DNA from: an uncultured Flavobacteriales bacterium
GTDB taxonomy: Bacteria; Bacteroidota; Bacteroidia; Flavobacteriales; JBLHRE01
Assembly (NCBI GenBank): GCA_937139155.1
Contig: CAKZPI010000036.1
Coordinates: forward strand, 1-64,000
Reading direction: 5' to 3'
Length of the DNA: 64,000 bases
Part shown: positions 25,775 through 35,103 of the stretch, in pieces
Layout of the letters: the number at the start of each line of letters is the position of its first letter
Position numbering within the stretch: the stretch's first letter is position 1
Made by a program: the position numbers and the translations under genes
The notes under the pieces: generated by a model
What the model was told of the DNA's origin: nothing
Database searches by the model: none
The model's input: the letters and a program-made list of their open reading frames with translations, nothing else

Positions 25775-28324
25775 ATGAACCGCGTCACAGCCTTTCTTGC
25801 CATCCTGATCTTGTTTTTCTCCTGCAAAAGCGAAAACAAGCAAACTGGCAATATATCTGAAATCATTCCTCATACCTCTGCCCTCATTCTGAGGATAAAC
25901 CATACCCCAAGCTTTCAAAAGGCCTTGGGCGAAAACCTTTTTCTGCAAGCTTTGGCCGGTAGTCCGACCGGACAAAAAGCCTTAGATGCCGTGAATAATT
26001 CCAAAGAATTTGGCTTAGACTTTTCCAAGCCCTTTTGGCTAGCCGGTAACCTTTCGGGGAAGAACGACCCAGCATGGGTAATCCTTCAAACCATCGAAGC
26101 ATCAACCCTCGACTCTATTTTAAGCAATTCAAAAGACTCTCGCCTTTACGAGAACACGAAAATCCACCAGTTTTCAGAAGGAGAATTCTACATTGCTAAG
26201 CTTGGAAGCATCATGATTTTGGGTTCTGACCCTCTCATTGTAGAAGACTGCATTCGCTTGGCAAATACACAGCAAGGAAGCCCTGAGGGCTTGGATGAGG
26301 TTTTGAAAACCGCCAATACCAAAGACCCCTTCAATGTTTTTGTTCAGCATGATTATTTGGAAGAATGGATGGGGCATTATTTGCCCGCCGACTGGAATGG
26401 AGTGAGTCAAGCGGCAGGCTGGACCAGCTTAGACGGGGATTTCCCAGAAAACTCAGTTTTGCTTAGTGGTTTAAGCAATTTCAACGATTCTCTCGGACAT
26501 AGATATTCTTGGTTTGAAGGAAACTCTCCTCAAAGAATCAGGCTTCAACAAGTAATTCCTGACGGTTCTCCTGGCTTCATTGCCTACGGAATGGGCAATG
26601 CATTGCAATGGCATCGTTCTTACGAAAAATGGCTAAAAAGGATCCTTGCTTACGATCGCTATGTGAAAAACATCCAAACCTATGGCACCCAAACCAATGT
26701 TGTAGACGCTTTTATCTCATGGATGGATAATGAATGTGGACTATTCCTTTCCGAACTAAAATCAGGCTCACCCCAAGATTCTTATTATGGGATTTTCAAA
26801 TCGAGAAACCCCAATGAGGCCCTGAACTCACTGAAAGAATTCTCAAACTTCACAGAAAACTATAGAGACTTACCCGTCTATCAATTGAAGTATAAAAACA
26901 TCACCGGAACCGTTTACGGCCCTCCTTTCCAAGAGCTAAAACAACCTTATTTCACCCACCTAGGTCCCTATATTGTATTCGGTAATTCCTTGGCGGGATT
27001 AAAGGCCGTTGTGAACGATTGGTACCTTGGGAAAACCCTCGGAAATCATGAAGGATACAACGCCTTCATTGATGAATTTAGCACCAATTCTCACATTTTC
27101 GGATTTAGCCAAAATCCAGGCTGGCAAAGCTGGATGAAAGAGTTTACCGGAAAAAGCCTCGTAGACAGCAATTACTCAAATGCCTTTCAATTTGCGGGCT
27201 TTCAAGTGAAAGTTGAAAAAGACATTGCCTTCACAAATATCCTTTTCAATAAACCTCCTATTGCTCCAACCCAAACCCGAGTAACCTGGTCGCTTAGCCT
27301 TGACACCCTAATGATTGGAAAGCCTCATATTGTCACCAATCACTATACCAAGCAAAATGAAGTATTGGTTCAGGATGCCTCGCATAAAATCTACCTTATT
27401 TCAACCCACGGAGAAATTCTTTGGAAAAGACAATTGGATGGAAAGATCATGGGAGAGATCCATGAAATGGATTATTACAAGAACAAGAAATACCAGTTCT
27501 TATTCAATACAGAGAACACCATTTACCTCCTTGATCGAAACGGAAATAAGGTTGAGAATTACCCCATTAGCCTAAAAGATAAGGCAACCGGTTCGCTGGC
27601 CCTATTTGACTACGATTCAAATAGAAATTACCGCATTCTCATTCCTTGCGGGAAAAAAGGAGTTTTGCTGAACAAGGAAGGAAAGCCTGTGGAAGGATGG
27701 AAATTTACCGGCTCAAAGACTGTAATTACCTCCACACCACAACATCTCGCTGCCCACGGAAAAGATTTCATTCTTCTTAGAGACACAACCAACAACCTCT
27801 ATATATTAAATCGATCAGGCGAGGTGCGAATTCCTGTAAACCAAACCATTGATTTCTCCAAAAACCCCTTCTTTTTAGACAAGGGTGAAAACCTCAGCCA
27901 AAGCAAAATCATTACCACTACTGAACAAGGCGCCCAGGTGCTTATCTACTTAAATGGAAGCGTTGACCTTCTAGAGGCCGAAGCCCTTGACCCAAATCAC
28001 GATTTCCTTTATGAACATGGGGGCTCTTTTGTGCTAAGCCAAGACAAACTGCGCATTGAGTGGAACGGGAACATTGCCCGGGCAAGCTTTGAGGAAATGG
28101 CCACTGGATTGCAGGTTGCTCAAATGAACGGACAAAGGTTTCTGGCTTGTTCCATTCCGGAGAGCCAGGAAATTCACCTCCTAAACCAAGAAGGAAACGT
28201 CCTCGACGGCTTCCCCGTGTTTGGAGAAACAGACTTCCGTTTAACCGATTTAGAGCTTGATGAACAACCCAATATTATTGTAGGCGGGAAGGATGGAACC
28301 CTTTACAATTACGCGCTAGATTAA
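25775..28324 (+). CDS. Large lipoprotein with N-terminal DUF3352-like region and C-terminal propeller-like repeats
   Basis: 849 residues from the ATG at 25775; the longer frame reads through rnhB in another frame and is rejected. A lipoprotein signal (FLAILILFFSC, cysteine at about 17) implies membrane anchoring in the periplasm or outer membrane. Residues 25-500 recall the DUF3352 type (HTSALILRINHTPSF, later GNSLAGLKAVVNDW). Residues 515-849 carry repeated blades of the form LLDRNGNKVENYP, LLNKEGKPVEGW and LLNQEGNVLDGFPV, spaced about 40-60 residues, as in PQQ/beta-propeller domains. I cannot assign a function. It has its own promoter box. Confidence 0.8.
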   Translation: MNRVTAFLAILILFFSCKSENKQTGNISEIIPHTSALILRINHTPSFQKALGENLFLQALAGSPTGQKALDAVNNSKEFGLDFSKPFWLAGNLSGKNDPAWVILQTIEASTLDSILSNSKDSRLYENTKIHQFSEGEFYIAKLGSIMILGSDPLIVEDCIRLANTQQGSPEGLDEVLKTANTKDPFNVFVQHDYLEEWMGHYLPADWNGVSQAAGWTSLDGDFPENSVLLSGLSNFNDSLGHRYSWFEGNSPQRIRLQQVIPDGSPGFIAYGMGNALQWHRSYEKWLKRILAYDRYVKNIQTYGTQTNVVDAFISWMDNECGLFLSELKSGSPQDSYYGIFKSRNPNEALNSLKEFSNFTENYRDLPVYQLKYKNITGTVYGPPFQELKQPYFTHLGPYIVFGNSLAGLKAVVNDWYLGKTLGNHEGYNAFIDEFSTNSHIFGFSQNPGWQSWMKEFTGKSLVDSNYSNAFQFAGFQVKVEKDIAFTNILFNKPPIAPTQTRVTWSLSLDTLMIGKPHIVTNHYTKQNEVLVQDASHKIYLISTHGEILWKRQLDGKIMGEIHEMDYYKNKKYQFLFNTENTIYLLDRNGNKVENYPISLKDKATGSLALFDYDSNRNYRILIPCGKKGVLLNKEGKPVEGWKFTGSKTVITSTPQHLAAHGKDFILLRDTTNNLYILNRSGEVRIPVNQTIDFSKNPFFLDKGENLSQSKIITTTEQGAQVLIYLNGSVDLLEAEALDPNHDFLYEHGGSFVLSQDKLRIEWNGNIARASFEEMATGLQVAQMNGQRFLACSIPESQEIHLLNQEGNVLDGFPVFGETDFRLTDLELDEQPNIIVGGKDGTLYNYALD

Positions 28325-28571
28325 AGACAGGAAACCTCAAACCACTGCTAAATAGCTAGTTAGTTTTTTGGATAAATTCCAAAACACGCTTAATTTTCCA
28401 GCACGTGGAAAACTGCAAATGAATTGAGAAATCGCTGGCGGATTCTAGAATAATTCAATTGATAACTTCTGTAAGATCAAGGAAACACTGAATATGGATC
28501 CAGAATAACGGGGTAACATTTGACATAATATTGAACCTGTAGAGAAGAGCTAAGAGACCTTAAGGGCCTCT
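28325..28571. other. Intergenic spacer without recognised feature
   Basis: 247 bp between two convergent genes. A 6-bp stem TTTTGG/CCAAAA (28366-28371 with 28379-28384) and a CCTTAAGG palindrome near 28560 are present but neither has a T-run after it. I see no coding frame, RNA gene or clear terminator. Confidence 0.4.
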
Positions 28572-29504
28572 CTACTGTCTCGGCTTCCGGCCACGTAGAT
28601 AAAGCTTCATTCCCGGAAGTATATCCTTCTGTGAATCAAGACGATTCCTCCTTAAAATTGCCTTTACCTTTATCCCATACTCCTGAGAGATTTCTCTCAA
28701 GCTTTCCCCTTCTTCTACAATGTGATGGTTCACCTTAGCCTTGTTCCGCTTGGGCTGAATGAAAAGGGTATCGCCTTCTTGGAGTTGATAGTTTTTAGAC
28801 AGGTCGTTATATCGTCTAATTTCCCAATCCCAAACGTTCACCTCCTCCTCTATTTTTGAATAGGTTAAGCCTGGGTAGACAACGATGTACTTAATTCGAT
28901 TGGGGTGTTTAAAAATTTGCAGGTTGTCTGGAATTTTGAGCTCAATTTCTGGGTCAGCAGAAGCAATGACTTCGCGTACTTGGTCTGATTTTGACGGCAG
29001 CTTTTGAATGGTGTCAAACCGAAACAAGGCATTCTCTTCAATCAGTTTAATCAGCAAATCCGCATATTTAGGATTGGTAGCATATCCCGCTTTCTTAAGT
29101 CCTTTTGCCCAACCCTTATAATCTGTAATCTCTAAATCGAACAAAAAGCTATACCTGCTTCTAGTGGTAAGAAATAGGCTGTGATCATGGTATGATGCTT
29201 CTGCATTCTCATACACTCGAAAACACTCCCCTTTCCGGTCGTCGTCATAATACATCTTCTTACCGGTCCAGCCTTTATGACATTTTATGCCAAAATGGTT
29301 ATTTGCTTTTACTGCCAATTCAGAATTCCCATCTCCTGACTCAAGGATACCCTGAGCAAGGGTAATGCTTGCAGGAATTTTAAAATCAAGCATTTCCCGA
29401 ACGGCAATCTCCTTCCATTGATCAATGTATTCAATCCGTGAAATTCGCTCGGCCTTAGCCCAAATTCCTATTGCCAAAAGCCCTACTATCAAACGTGTTC
29501 TCAT
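28572..29504 (-). CDS. Glucosaminidase (GH73-like) with C-terminal LysM
   Basis: 310 residues. A signal peptide of about 18 residues is followed by a glucosaminidase domain (LAQGILESGDGNSELA with the catalytic Glu, then KANNHFGIKC and DDDRKGECFRVY). Residues ~260-305 form a LysM repeat (HIVEEGESLREISQEYG). The enzyme should cut the glycan strands of peptidoglycan in the periplasm, with LysM holding it to the wall. It overlaps the upstream PLP enzyme gene by 4 bp, so it is co-transcribed. Confidence 0.92.
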   Translation of the reverse strand: MRTRLIVGLLAIGIWAKAERISRIEYIDQWKEIAVREMLDFKIPASITLAQGILESGDGNSELAVKANNHFGIKCHKGWTGKKMYYDDDRKGECFRVYENAEASYHDHSLFLTTRSRYSFLFDLEITDYKGWAKGLKKAGYATNPKYADLLIKLIEENALFRFDTIQKLPSKSDQVREVIASADPEIELKIPDNLQIFKHPNRIKYIVVYPGLTYSKIEEEVNVWDWEIRRYNDLSKNYQLQEGDTLFIQPKRNKAKVNHHIVEEGESLREISQEYGIKVKAILRRNRLDSQKDILPGMKLYLRGRKPRQ

Positions 29505-30427
29505 ACCTCAATGGTTTGCATGCCTTTTCTTCTCAGGCTCATATTTATTCCAGATATTCCTTGTTGCCCGCCGGTGTGTACCATTAATATTTTACTTCCC
29601 CTAGGAATCCTTTCTTCTGCGGCCATTCTAAAAGCGGCAAAGGCCATTTTCCCAGTATAGACTGGGTCAAGTAAAACATCAAACTGCTGCTTAAAATTGT
29701 TTATGAATTGTACCAAGCCATGGGTCACTTTAGCATATCCGCCAAAATGATAATCATGATCAATGCTCCAGCTTAGTCCCTCTTTTTTAACCCATTTCCG
29801 AACAGAATCTTCCAGGTCAAAGGCATTTTTTAAAACGGATATTCCAAGAGCCTTCTGATTCGGTTCCATACCGTTCACAATTCCGGCCAAGGTGGCTCCT
29901 GTACCTACCGGACAAAGAATGTAATCATAATCCTTTGGGACTGCTTTCATCATTTCTTCAACCCCTTCAACCCCCAACTCATTCGATCCACCTTCTGGAA
30001 TTAGAAATCCAGGGCCAAACCTTTTCTGCACCCATTCTTGCATTTCCAAGGTATGCCGGTCGCGGTATTGTTCTCTACTCAAGTAGTAAAGCTTCATCCC
30101 ATTATCCACGGCTTTACTAAGGGTTGGATTTAAGGGGTGATAAGGTTCTCCACGAATCAATCCCACCGTGTCAAATCCATAAGCTTTCCCGGCGGCTGCG
30201 GTGGCTGCAATATGGTTGCTAAAAGCCCCTCCAAAGGTGATTAAGGAATGAAGATCCCGAGATTTGGCCTCTTCCAAATTCTTTTTAAGCTTCCTCCATT
30301 TATTTCCAGACCACTCTAAATCAACACCTTCTTCAAAGGCGTGGCTCAGGTCTTCTCGCAAAAGAGCCATTTCAAAGTGTTTAGCCCAAGGAAACTTGGC
30401 TACTATGGGTTCAATGATTGGATGCAT
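29501..30427 (-). CDS. PLP-dependent deaminase, ACC deaminase/D-cysteine desulfhydrase family
   Basis: 308 residues from the ATG at 30427. The PLP lysine motif is in SGNKWRKLK (about 40-48), followed by GGAFSNHIAATAAAG, and PVGTGATLAGIV binds phosphate. Members cleave ACC or D-cysteine to ketoacid and ammonia; Bacteroidota homologues of this type are best called D-cysteine desulfhydrase-like, substrate unproven. A TATATTTG box ends 6 nt before the start. Confidence 0.85.
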   Translation of the reverse strand: MHPIIEPIVAKFPWAKHFEMALLREDLSHAFEEGVDLEWSGNKWRKLKKNLEEAKSRDLHSLITFGGAFSNHIAATAAAGKAYGFDTVGLIRGEPYHPLNPTLSKAVDNGMKLYYLSREQYRDRHTLEMQEWVQKRFGPGFLIPEGGSNELGVEGVEEMMKAVPKDYDYILCPVGTGATLAGIVNGMEPNQKALGISVLKNAFDLEDSVRKWVKKEGLSWSIDHDYHFGGYAKVTHGLVQFINNFKQQFDVLLDPVYTGKMAFAAFRMAAEERIPRGSKILMVHTGGQQGISGINMSLRRKGMQTIEV

Positions 30428-30433
30428 AACATG

Positions 30434-30441
30434 CAAATATA
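30434..30441 (-). promoter_or_regulatory. Candidate -7 box for the PLP enzyme gene
   Basis: TATATTTG on the minus strand ends 6 nt before the ATG. A TTTG lies 16 bp further upstream (30458-30461), somewhat closer than the usual 19 bp. Confidence 0.5.
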
Positions 30442-30533
30442 GCCTCATTAAAGCCTGCAAAACGACCATGCCCCCCAACAGTTTTCAAATTCAGAATGTT
30501 AATTCAAGAAATGGGCAAGCCTTAATGATTTTG

Positions 30534-30541
30534 TACTTTTG
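30534..30541 (+). promoter_or_regulatory. Candidate -7 box for DUF5522-hutU
   Basis: TACTTTTG matches TAnnTTTG, 19 nt before the DUF5522 start at 30561. Confidence 0.45.
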
Positions 30542-30560
30542 TCTGGCCAAAATTCAAGGT

Positions 30561-30749
30561 ATGCCTGATGATATGAGTGGTTTTTCAAACCAAAATAAAT
30601 TTAAGCCCGGCGACTATTATATGTCGAAAGAAGGATACCTTGTATTCACTGAACAATACCTACTTCGAAGAGGATATTGCTGCCAAAATGGTTGCAAACA
30701 TTGCCCCTACGGCTTTCGAAAAAAAGGTAATAAACCGTCTAATCCCTAG
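30561..30749 (+). CDS. DUF5522 small cysteine-rich protein
   Basis: 62 residues. The end carries RGYCCQNGCKHCPYGF, the DUF5522 signature with four closely spaced cysteines (CC-x2-3-C-x2-C pattern), which could bind zinc or an iron-sulfur cluster. Family function is unknown. A longer open frame starts at 30264 inside the antisense PLP gene and is not used. The gene ends 4 bp before hutU, so the two are likely co-transcribed, which is the only clue to its role. Confidence 0.85.
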   Translation: MPDDMSGFSNQNKFKPGDYYMSKEGYLVFTEQYLLRRGYCCQNGCKHCPYGFRKKGNKPSNP

Positions 30750-30753
30750 TTCC

Positions 30754-32796
30754 ATGTCGCAAACTGCCACAACCGACCTTAAATCTGCCATCTTAGAAGG
30801 AATCCCGAAGGAAATCCCTTCCCATAAGCCTTATGACCCCAACATAAATCATGCTCCTAAACGGAAGGAAATTTTAGATGCAGAAGGAAAAGCATTGGCC
30901 CTGAAAAATGCCCTGAGGTATTTTCCAGAAAGCCAACATGAGGTTTTGGCCAAAGAGTTTGCCCAAGAATTAAAAGATTATGGCCGGATTTACATGTATA
31001 GATATCGCCCTGACTACACCATTAAGGCAAGGCATATTGACGAATACCCACATAAAAGCAAGCAAGCTGCAGCCATCATGGTCATGCTCACCAATAACCT
31101 AGATTACGCCGTGGCTCAACATCCGCATGAGCTCATTACTTACGGCGGAAATGGAGCGGTTTTCCAAAACTGGGCACAGTACCGATTGACCATGAAATAC
31201 CTGGCCACCATGGAAGATGATCAAACCCTGGTTTTATACTCTGGTCACCCCATGGGCCTTTTCCCTTCACACCCTGAAGCCCCCAGGGTTGTTGTAACCA
31301 ACGGAATGATGATTCCTAATTATTCAAAACCGGATGATTGGGAGAAATTCAACGCCTTGGGCGTCACCCAATATGGTCAAATGACAGCTGGATCCTTCAT
31401 GTACATCGGTCCTCAAGGGATTGTTCACGGAACCACCATTACCGTCTTGAATGCCGCCCGGATGTATAGGGAAAAGTACAAGATTCCTTTTGAAGCTGGT
31501 AAGCCTGGAAAAGGATTGCTCTTTGTAACCGCTGGCTTAGGAGGCATGAGTGGGGCTCAACCCAAGGCTGGAAATATTGCCGGAGTTGTGAGTATTACCG
31601 CGGAGGTAAATCCAAAAGCTACTGAAACAAGGCATTCTCAGGGTTGGGTAGACGAAGTATATGCCGACTTAGACGAGCTAATGGCTCGAGTTAAGGAAGC
31701 CAAAGAAAATGGAGAGGCCGTGAGTTTTGCCTATCAAGGAAATGTGGTTGACTTATGGGAAAAACTTGCGGAGTCTGAGGTACGAGTTGAACTGGGCTCA
31801 GATCAAACCTCCCTGCACAATCCTTGGGCTGGCGGCTATTACCCGGCCGGATTGAGCTTTGAGGAAGCCAATGATATGATGGCCAATCAACCCAAAGCCT
31901 TTGCTAAAAAGGTTCAGGACAGCCTTCGAAAACATGTAGCGGCTATTAATAAATGCGTTGAACAAGGCACCTATTTCTTTGATTATGGGAATGCTTTCTT
32001 ATTGGAAAGCAGCCGGGCGGGAGCCGATATTTTAAAGCCAAACGGAGATTTTAAATACCCTTCATACGTTCAAGACATAATGGGGCCTATGTGCTTTGAC
32101 TACGGCTTTGGCCCCTTTAGATGGGTTTGCACAAGCAATTCTCCTGAAGATCTCGAGAAAACAGATCAAATTGCCGCCGAGGTATTGAAAAACCTAAAGG
32201 CAAAAGCCCCTCAAGAAATAAAACAACAAATGGCAGATAACATCCTTTGGATTGAAGAAGCCGGTGAGAACAAGCTTGTTGTTGGGTCTCAGGCACGTAT
32301 ACTTTACGCTGACGCGGAAGGCCGGATGGAAATAGCTGCTGCCTTCAATAAGGCCGTAGCCATGGGTGAAATATCCGCCCCAGTTGTTTTAGGACGAGAT
32401 CACCACGATGTTTCAGGAACCGATTCCCCCTTTAGGGAAACCTCTAATATTTATGATGGCAGCCAGTTTACTGCCGATATGGCCATCCACAATGTAATTG
32501 GAGATTCTTTCCGAGGAGCTACCTGGGTTTCCATTCACAACGGAGGCGGCGTTGGCTGGGGAGAAGTAATTAATGGAGGATTTGGCATGGTATTGGACGG
32601 TACTCCTGCAGCTGATCGAAGATTGCGTTCAATGCTTCACTGGGATGTGAATAATGGAATTTCTAGAAGGTCATGGGCCCGTAACGAAGGGGCCATTTTT
32701 GCCATTAAGGAAGCCATGAAAAAAGAACCAAAGCTGAAGGTCACCCTTCCAAACATTGCTAATGATGATTTGGTCAACCAAGCCTTAAACTCGTAA
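30754..32796 (+). CDS. hutU: Urocanate hydratase, long Bacteroidota form
   Basis: 680 residues from the ATG at 30754; typical proteobacterial urocanases are about 550, and this is the longer form seen in Bacteroidota. Seen: ITYGGNGAVFQNWAQY, the NAD-binding GLGGMSGAQPKAGNIAG, and the late LGRDHHDVSGTDSPFRET and SIHNGGGVGWGE. It converts urocanate to imidazolonepropionate in histidine breakdown. No hutH, hutI or hutG gene is in the window. Preceded by DUF5522 and followed within 4 bp by a small lipoprotein. Confidence 0.95.
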   Translation: MSQTATTDLKSAILEGIPKEIPSHKPYDPNINHAPKRKEILDAEGKALALKNALRYFPESQHEVLAKEFAQELKDYGRIYMYRYRPDYTIKARHIDEYPHKSKQAAAIMVMLTNNLDYAVAQHPHELITYGGNGAVFQNWAQYRLTMKYLATMEDDQTLVLYSGHPMGLFPSHPEAPRVVVTNGMMIPNYSKPDDWEKFNALGVTQYGQMTAGSFMYIGPQGIVHGTTITVLNAARMYREKYKIPFEAGKPGKGLLFVTAGLGGMSGAQPKAGNIAGVVSITAEVNPKATETRHSQGWVDEVYADLDELMARVKEAKENGEAVSFAYQGNVVDLWEKLAESEVRVELGSDQTSLHNPWAGGYYPAGLSFEEANDMMANQPKAFAKKVQDSLRKHVAAINKCVEQGTYFFDYGNAFLLESSRAGADILKPNGDFKYPSYVQDIMGPMCFDYGFGPFRWVCTSNSPEDLEKTDQIAAEVLKNLKAKAPQEIKQQMADNILWIEEAGENKLVVGSQARILYADAEGRMEIAAAFNKAVAMGEISAPVVLGRDHHDVSGTDSPFRETSNIYDGSQFTADMAIHNVIGDSFRGATWVSIHNGGGVGWGEVINGGFGMVLDGTPAADRRLRSMLHWDVNNGISRRSWARNEGAIFAIKEAMKKEPKLKVTLPNIANDDLVNQALNS

Positions 32797-32800
32797 AACC

Positions 32801-33229
32801 ATGCTTAAGCGAAACCTTAGAAGATTTACCAGCCTCCTTATCCTTACCACAGCTCTCATTGCTTGTGAAGAAGAAATTGATCCAGATTACGAATTGAGAG
32901 ACGAGTATATTGGAGAATGGATTTGCAATGAAAATTCAAATCTATACGGGAGTTCAACCTATTCGGTTACCATAAGCAAGAGCTCAGACAGCATTGCCTA
33001 TATAGAAATTCAAAACTTTTACAATACCGGGCAATCAAGTGTTGCCATTGCGGAGGTTTTTGAAAACTCAATATTGATCGAAAATCAAATCATGACCACC
33101 TCAACCGGAAGCCTGGAAATCTCGGGCTCTGGTTCAGCTAATTCAGATTTCACCAGTTTTGAATTGGTTTATCAAGTGAAGGATGGGGGCGAAACCGACC
33201 AGGCCTCTGCTGAGTTTACCCGGCCGTGA
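32801..33229 (+). CDS. Small hypothetical lipoprotein
   Basis: 142 residues. An N-terminal stretch ending LTTALIACEEEID is a lipoprotein signal with the acylated Cys near residue 22. The rest is a beta-rich, Ser/Thr-rich domain starting YIGEWICNEN, reminiscent of lipocalin-like lipoproteins; no family is assigned. It follows hutU by 4 bp and overlaps the convergent SulP gene by 14 bp. Confidence 0.75.
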   Translation: MLKRNLRRFTSLLILTTALIACEEEIDPDYELRDEYIGEWICNENSNLYGSSTYSVTISKSSDSIAYIEIQNFYNTGQSSVAIAEVFENSILIENQIMTTSTGSLEISGSGSANSDFTSFELVYQVKDGGETDQASAEFTRP

Positions 33230-35051
33230 TTTCTTTCTTTATGGCGTGAAGGCAGGCATTGAAATCATTTTGAATTTGATGGGGTTCTATGATATTATTC
33301 AAGATTCCCACCTTATCAAATTCACGCACCAGTGCTTTATTTACACCTGAAAGATAAATCTGAACCTTTCGTTTTTTTAAGCCTTCCAAGGCATCAAAAA
33401 GGGTTAAAGTTCCGGTTTGGTCTAAGTAGGCAACTTTCTCCATGTGAATGATTAGGTAATCGTAAGATTCAGCTTGTTTGATTCTTTCACGAAAGGAAGC
33501 CGCGGAACCAAAAAACAAGGGGCCATTCAATGCTTTCACAAATATCCTCGACCGTTGTTCTGCTGTGAAAATTTCTTTGTCTGATTTTTGGTCTCTTGAC
33601 CATTCATTAAGGTCTCCTCCTTCCATCAATTCTTCCGAGGAATCCCCCATAGATTTCATAAAAATCAAGGAGGCCATTACCAGGCCTACTCCTACGGCGT
33701 AAACCAGATTCCAGACTACGGAAAGCACGAGAACCGTTAGCAGAATTAAAGCATCAGCCTTCGACATTCGCGGGAGGTTTTTCAAGCCCTTATAATCCAT
33801 TACACCAATTCCTACGGTCACCAAAATGCCCGCCAAAACCGCAGCAGGAATTTGAGAAGCAATGGGACCCAAAGCCAAAAGAATTACAAGGAGAAATAAG
33901 GCTGCAATCATACCTGAAAGTTTGGTTTTTCCTCCAGATTGAATATTCACAACCGTACGAATGGTAGCCCCAGCCCCGGGGATTCCTCCAAAAAGGGCTG
34001 CAATTGAATTCCCGATTCCCTGACCCATTAATTCTTTATTCGGTTTATGTTGAGTTCGGGTAAGATTATCTGCCACCACGGAAGTTAGCAATGAATCGAT
34101 GGCCCCTAGAAATGCCAAGGTTATTGCCGTAAACAAATAAGGCGAAATTGTGGATAGGTTAAAGTCTGTAAACATGCCCAATTGAAGTCCGGGAAAGCCA
34201 CCGGGAATCTCTTGAATGGGCCGATAATTAATTCCGAAAAGCATGGCCGCTCCTGTGACCACCAGAAGGGCCACCAGGGTACTCGGTATTTTTGTGGTGA
34301 TTCGTTTAAACCCATAGATCACCAAAATGGTTCCAATGGCCAGAAGAAACTCGGTCCAATCCACATTTTTCACCGCCCTGGGCATTACCCTAAAAGCGCC
34401 AACTACACCCCCAGCCTCTGATTTTGCCAGATTAACGGATTCCTCCCAAATCTCATTTTCTGAAATCTGATTTGCCCGCTCAATGGTTTCCTGAAAGTTT
34501 TCCAAAACCAAGATTTCTTCCCCAACTTCATCGATAAGAATATTCTCAAGGATTACCTCTTCAGCCAAATACTTAAACTCTTGAACATATTCTTTATCCT
34601 CAGAAACATAATACCCTGTTACCGGAAGGATTTGGGTAATAAGAATGATTACCCCAATGGCGGTCATAAAGCCTGAAACTACCGGGTAGGGTATGTACCG
34701 GATATACCGCCCAAGCCCAAGCAAACCAAGAAGAATCTGAATGAGTCCGGCTAGGAAAAAAACCATTAGAACAATGGGAAGGGCTCGATCAAGGTAACCA
34801 TCATTTTCAACCAGAAGGTTTCCTACAATCACCATACTTACGGCCGTCATGGGTGCGGTAGGACCAGAAATCTGGGAAGGGGTCCCTCCGAAGAGGCTGG
34901 CTAGAAAACCGATGAATATTGCTCCATAAAGGCCTGCTTCAGCCCCCATACCTGACTGAACACCAAAGGCCAAAGCCAAAGGAAGGGCAACAATTCCGGC
35001 GGTAAGCCCTCCGAAAAGATCGCCCCTAAAATGCTTGAAGAATGAATTCAT
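33216..35051 (-). CDS. SulP-family anion transporter with STAS domain
   Basis: 611 residues. About 12-14 membrane helices begin with GGLTAGIVALPLALAFG; the conserved TAPMTAVS and GGIPGAGATIRT loops are present. A STAS domain covers about 500-600 (KVAYLDQTGTLTLFDALEGL). SulP proteins import sulfate, bicarbonate or other anions; the ion here is not known. An acidic ~75-residue insert at about 145-220 (ILENILIDEVGEEILVLEN) sits in a loop that is shorter in most family members. alaS is upstream on the same strand with a 52-bp gap. Confidence 0.9.
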   Translation of the reverse strand: MNSFFKHFRGDLFGGLTAGIVALPLALAFGVQSGMGAEAGLYGAIFIGFLASLFGGTPSQISGPTAPMTAVSMVIVGNLLVENDGYLDRALPIVLMVFFLAGLIQILLGLLGLGRYIRYIPYPVVSGFMTAIGVIILITQILPVTGYYVSEDKEYVQEFKYLAEEVILENILIDEVGEEILVLENFQETIERANQISENEIWEESVNLAKSEAGGVVGAFRVMPRAVKNVDWTEFLLAIGTILVIYGFKRITTKIPSTLVALLVVTGAAMLFGINYRPIQEIPGGFPGLQLGMFTDFNLSTISPYLFTAITLAFLGAIDSLLTSVVADNLTRTQHKPNKELMGQGIGNSIAALFGGIPGAGATIRTVVNIQSGGKTKLSGMIAALFLLVILLALGPIASQIPAAVLAGILVTVGIGVMDYKGLKNLPRMSKADALILLTVLVLSVVWNLVYAVGVGLVMASLIFMKSMGDSSEELMEGGDLNEWSRDQKSDKEIFTAEQRSRIFVKALNGPLFFGSAASFRERIKQAESYDYLIIHMEKVAYLDQTGTLTLFDALEGLKKRKVQIYLSGVNKALVREFDKVGILNNIIEPHQIQNDFNACLHAIKKEITAG

Positions 35052-35103
35052 CCGATTTTTTTATTTAAGCGGATAAATTACCAATAATAATTTTAAGACA
35101 GCT

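Noticed and set aside
28366..28384. Possible terminator hairpin after the large lipoprotein gene
   Set aside because: Only 6 bp of stem and no T-run on either strand.
30577..30753. Longer start for hutU
   Set aside because: The extra 59 residues overlap DUF5522 in another frame and do not look like urocanase; the ATG at 30754 gives the family N-terminus.
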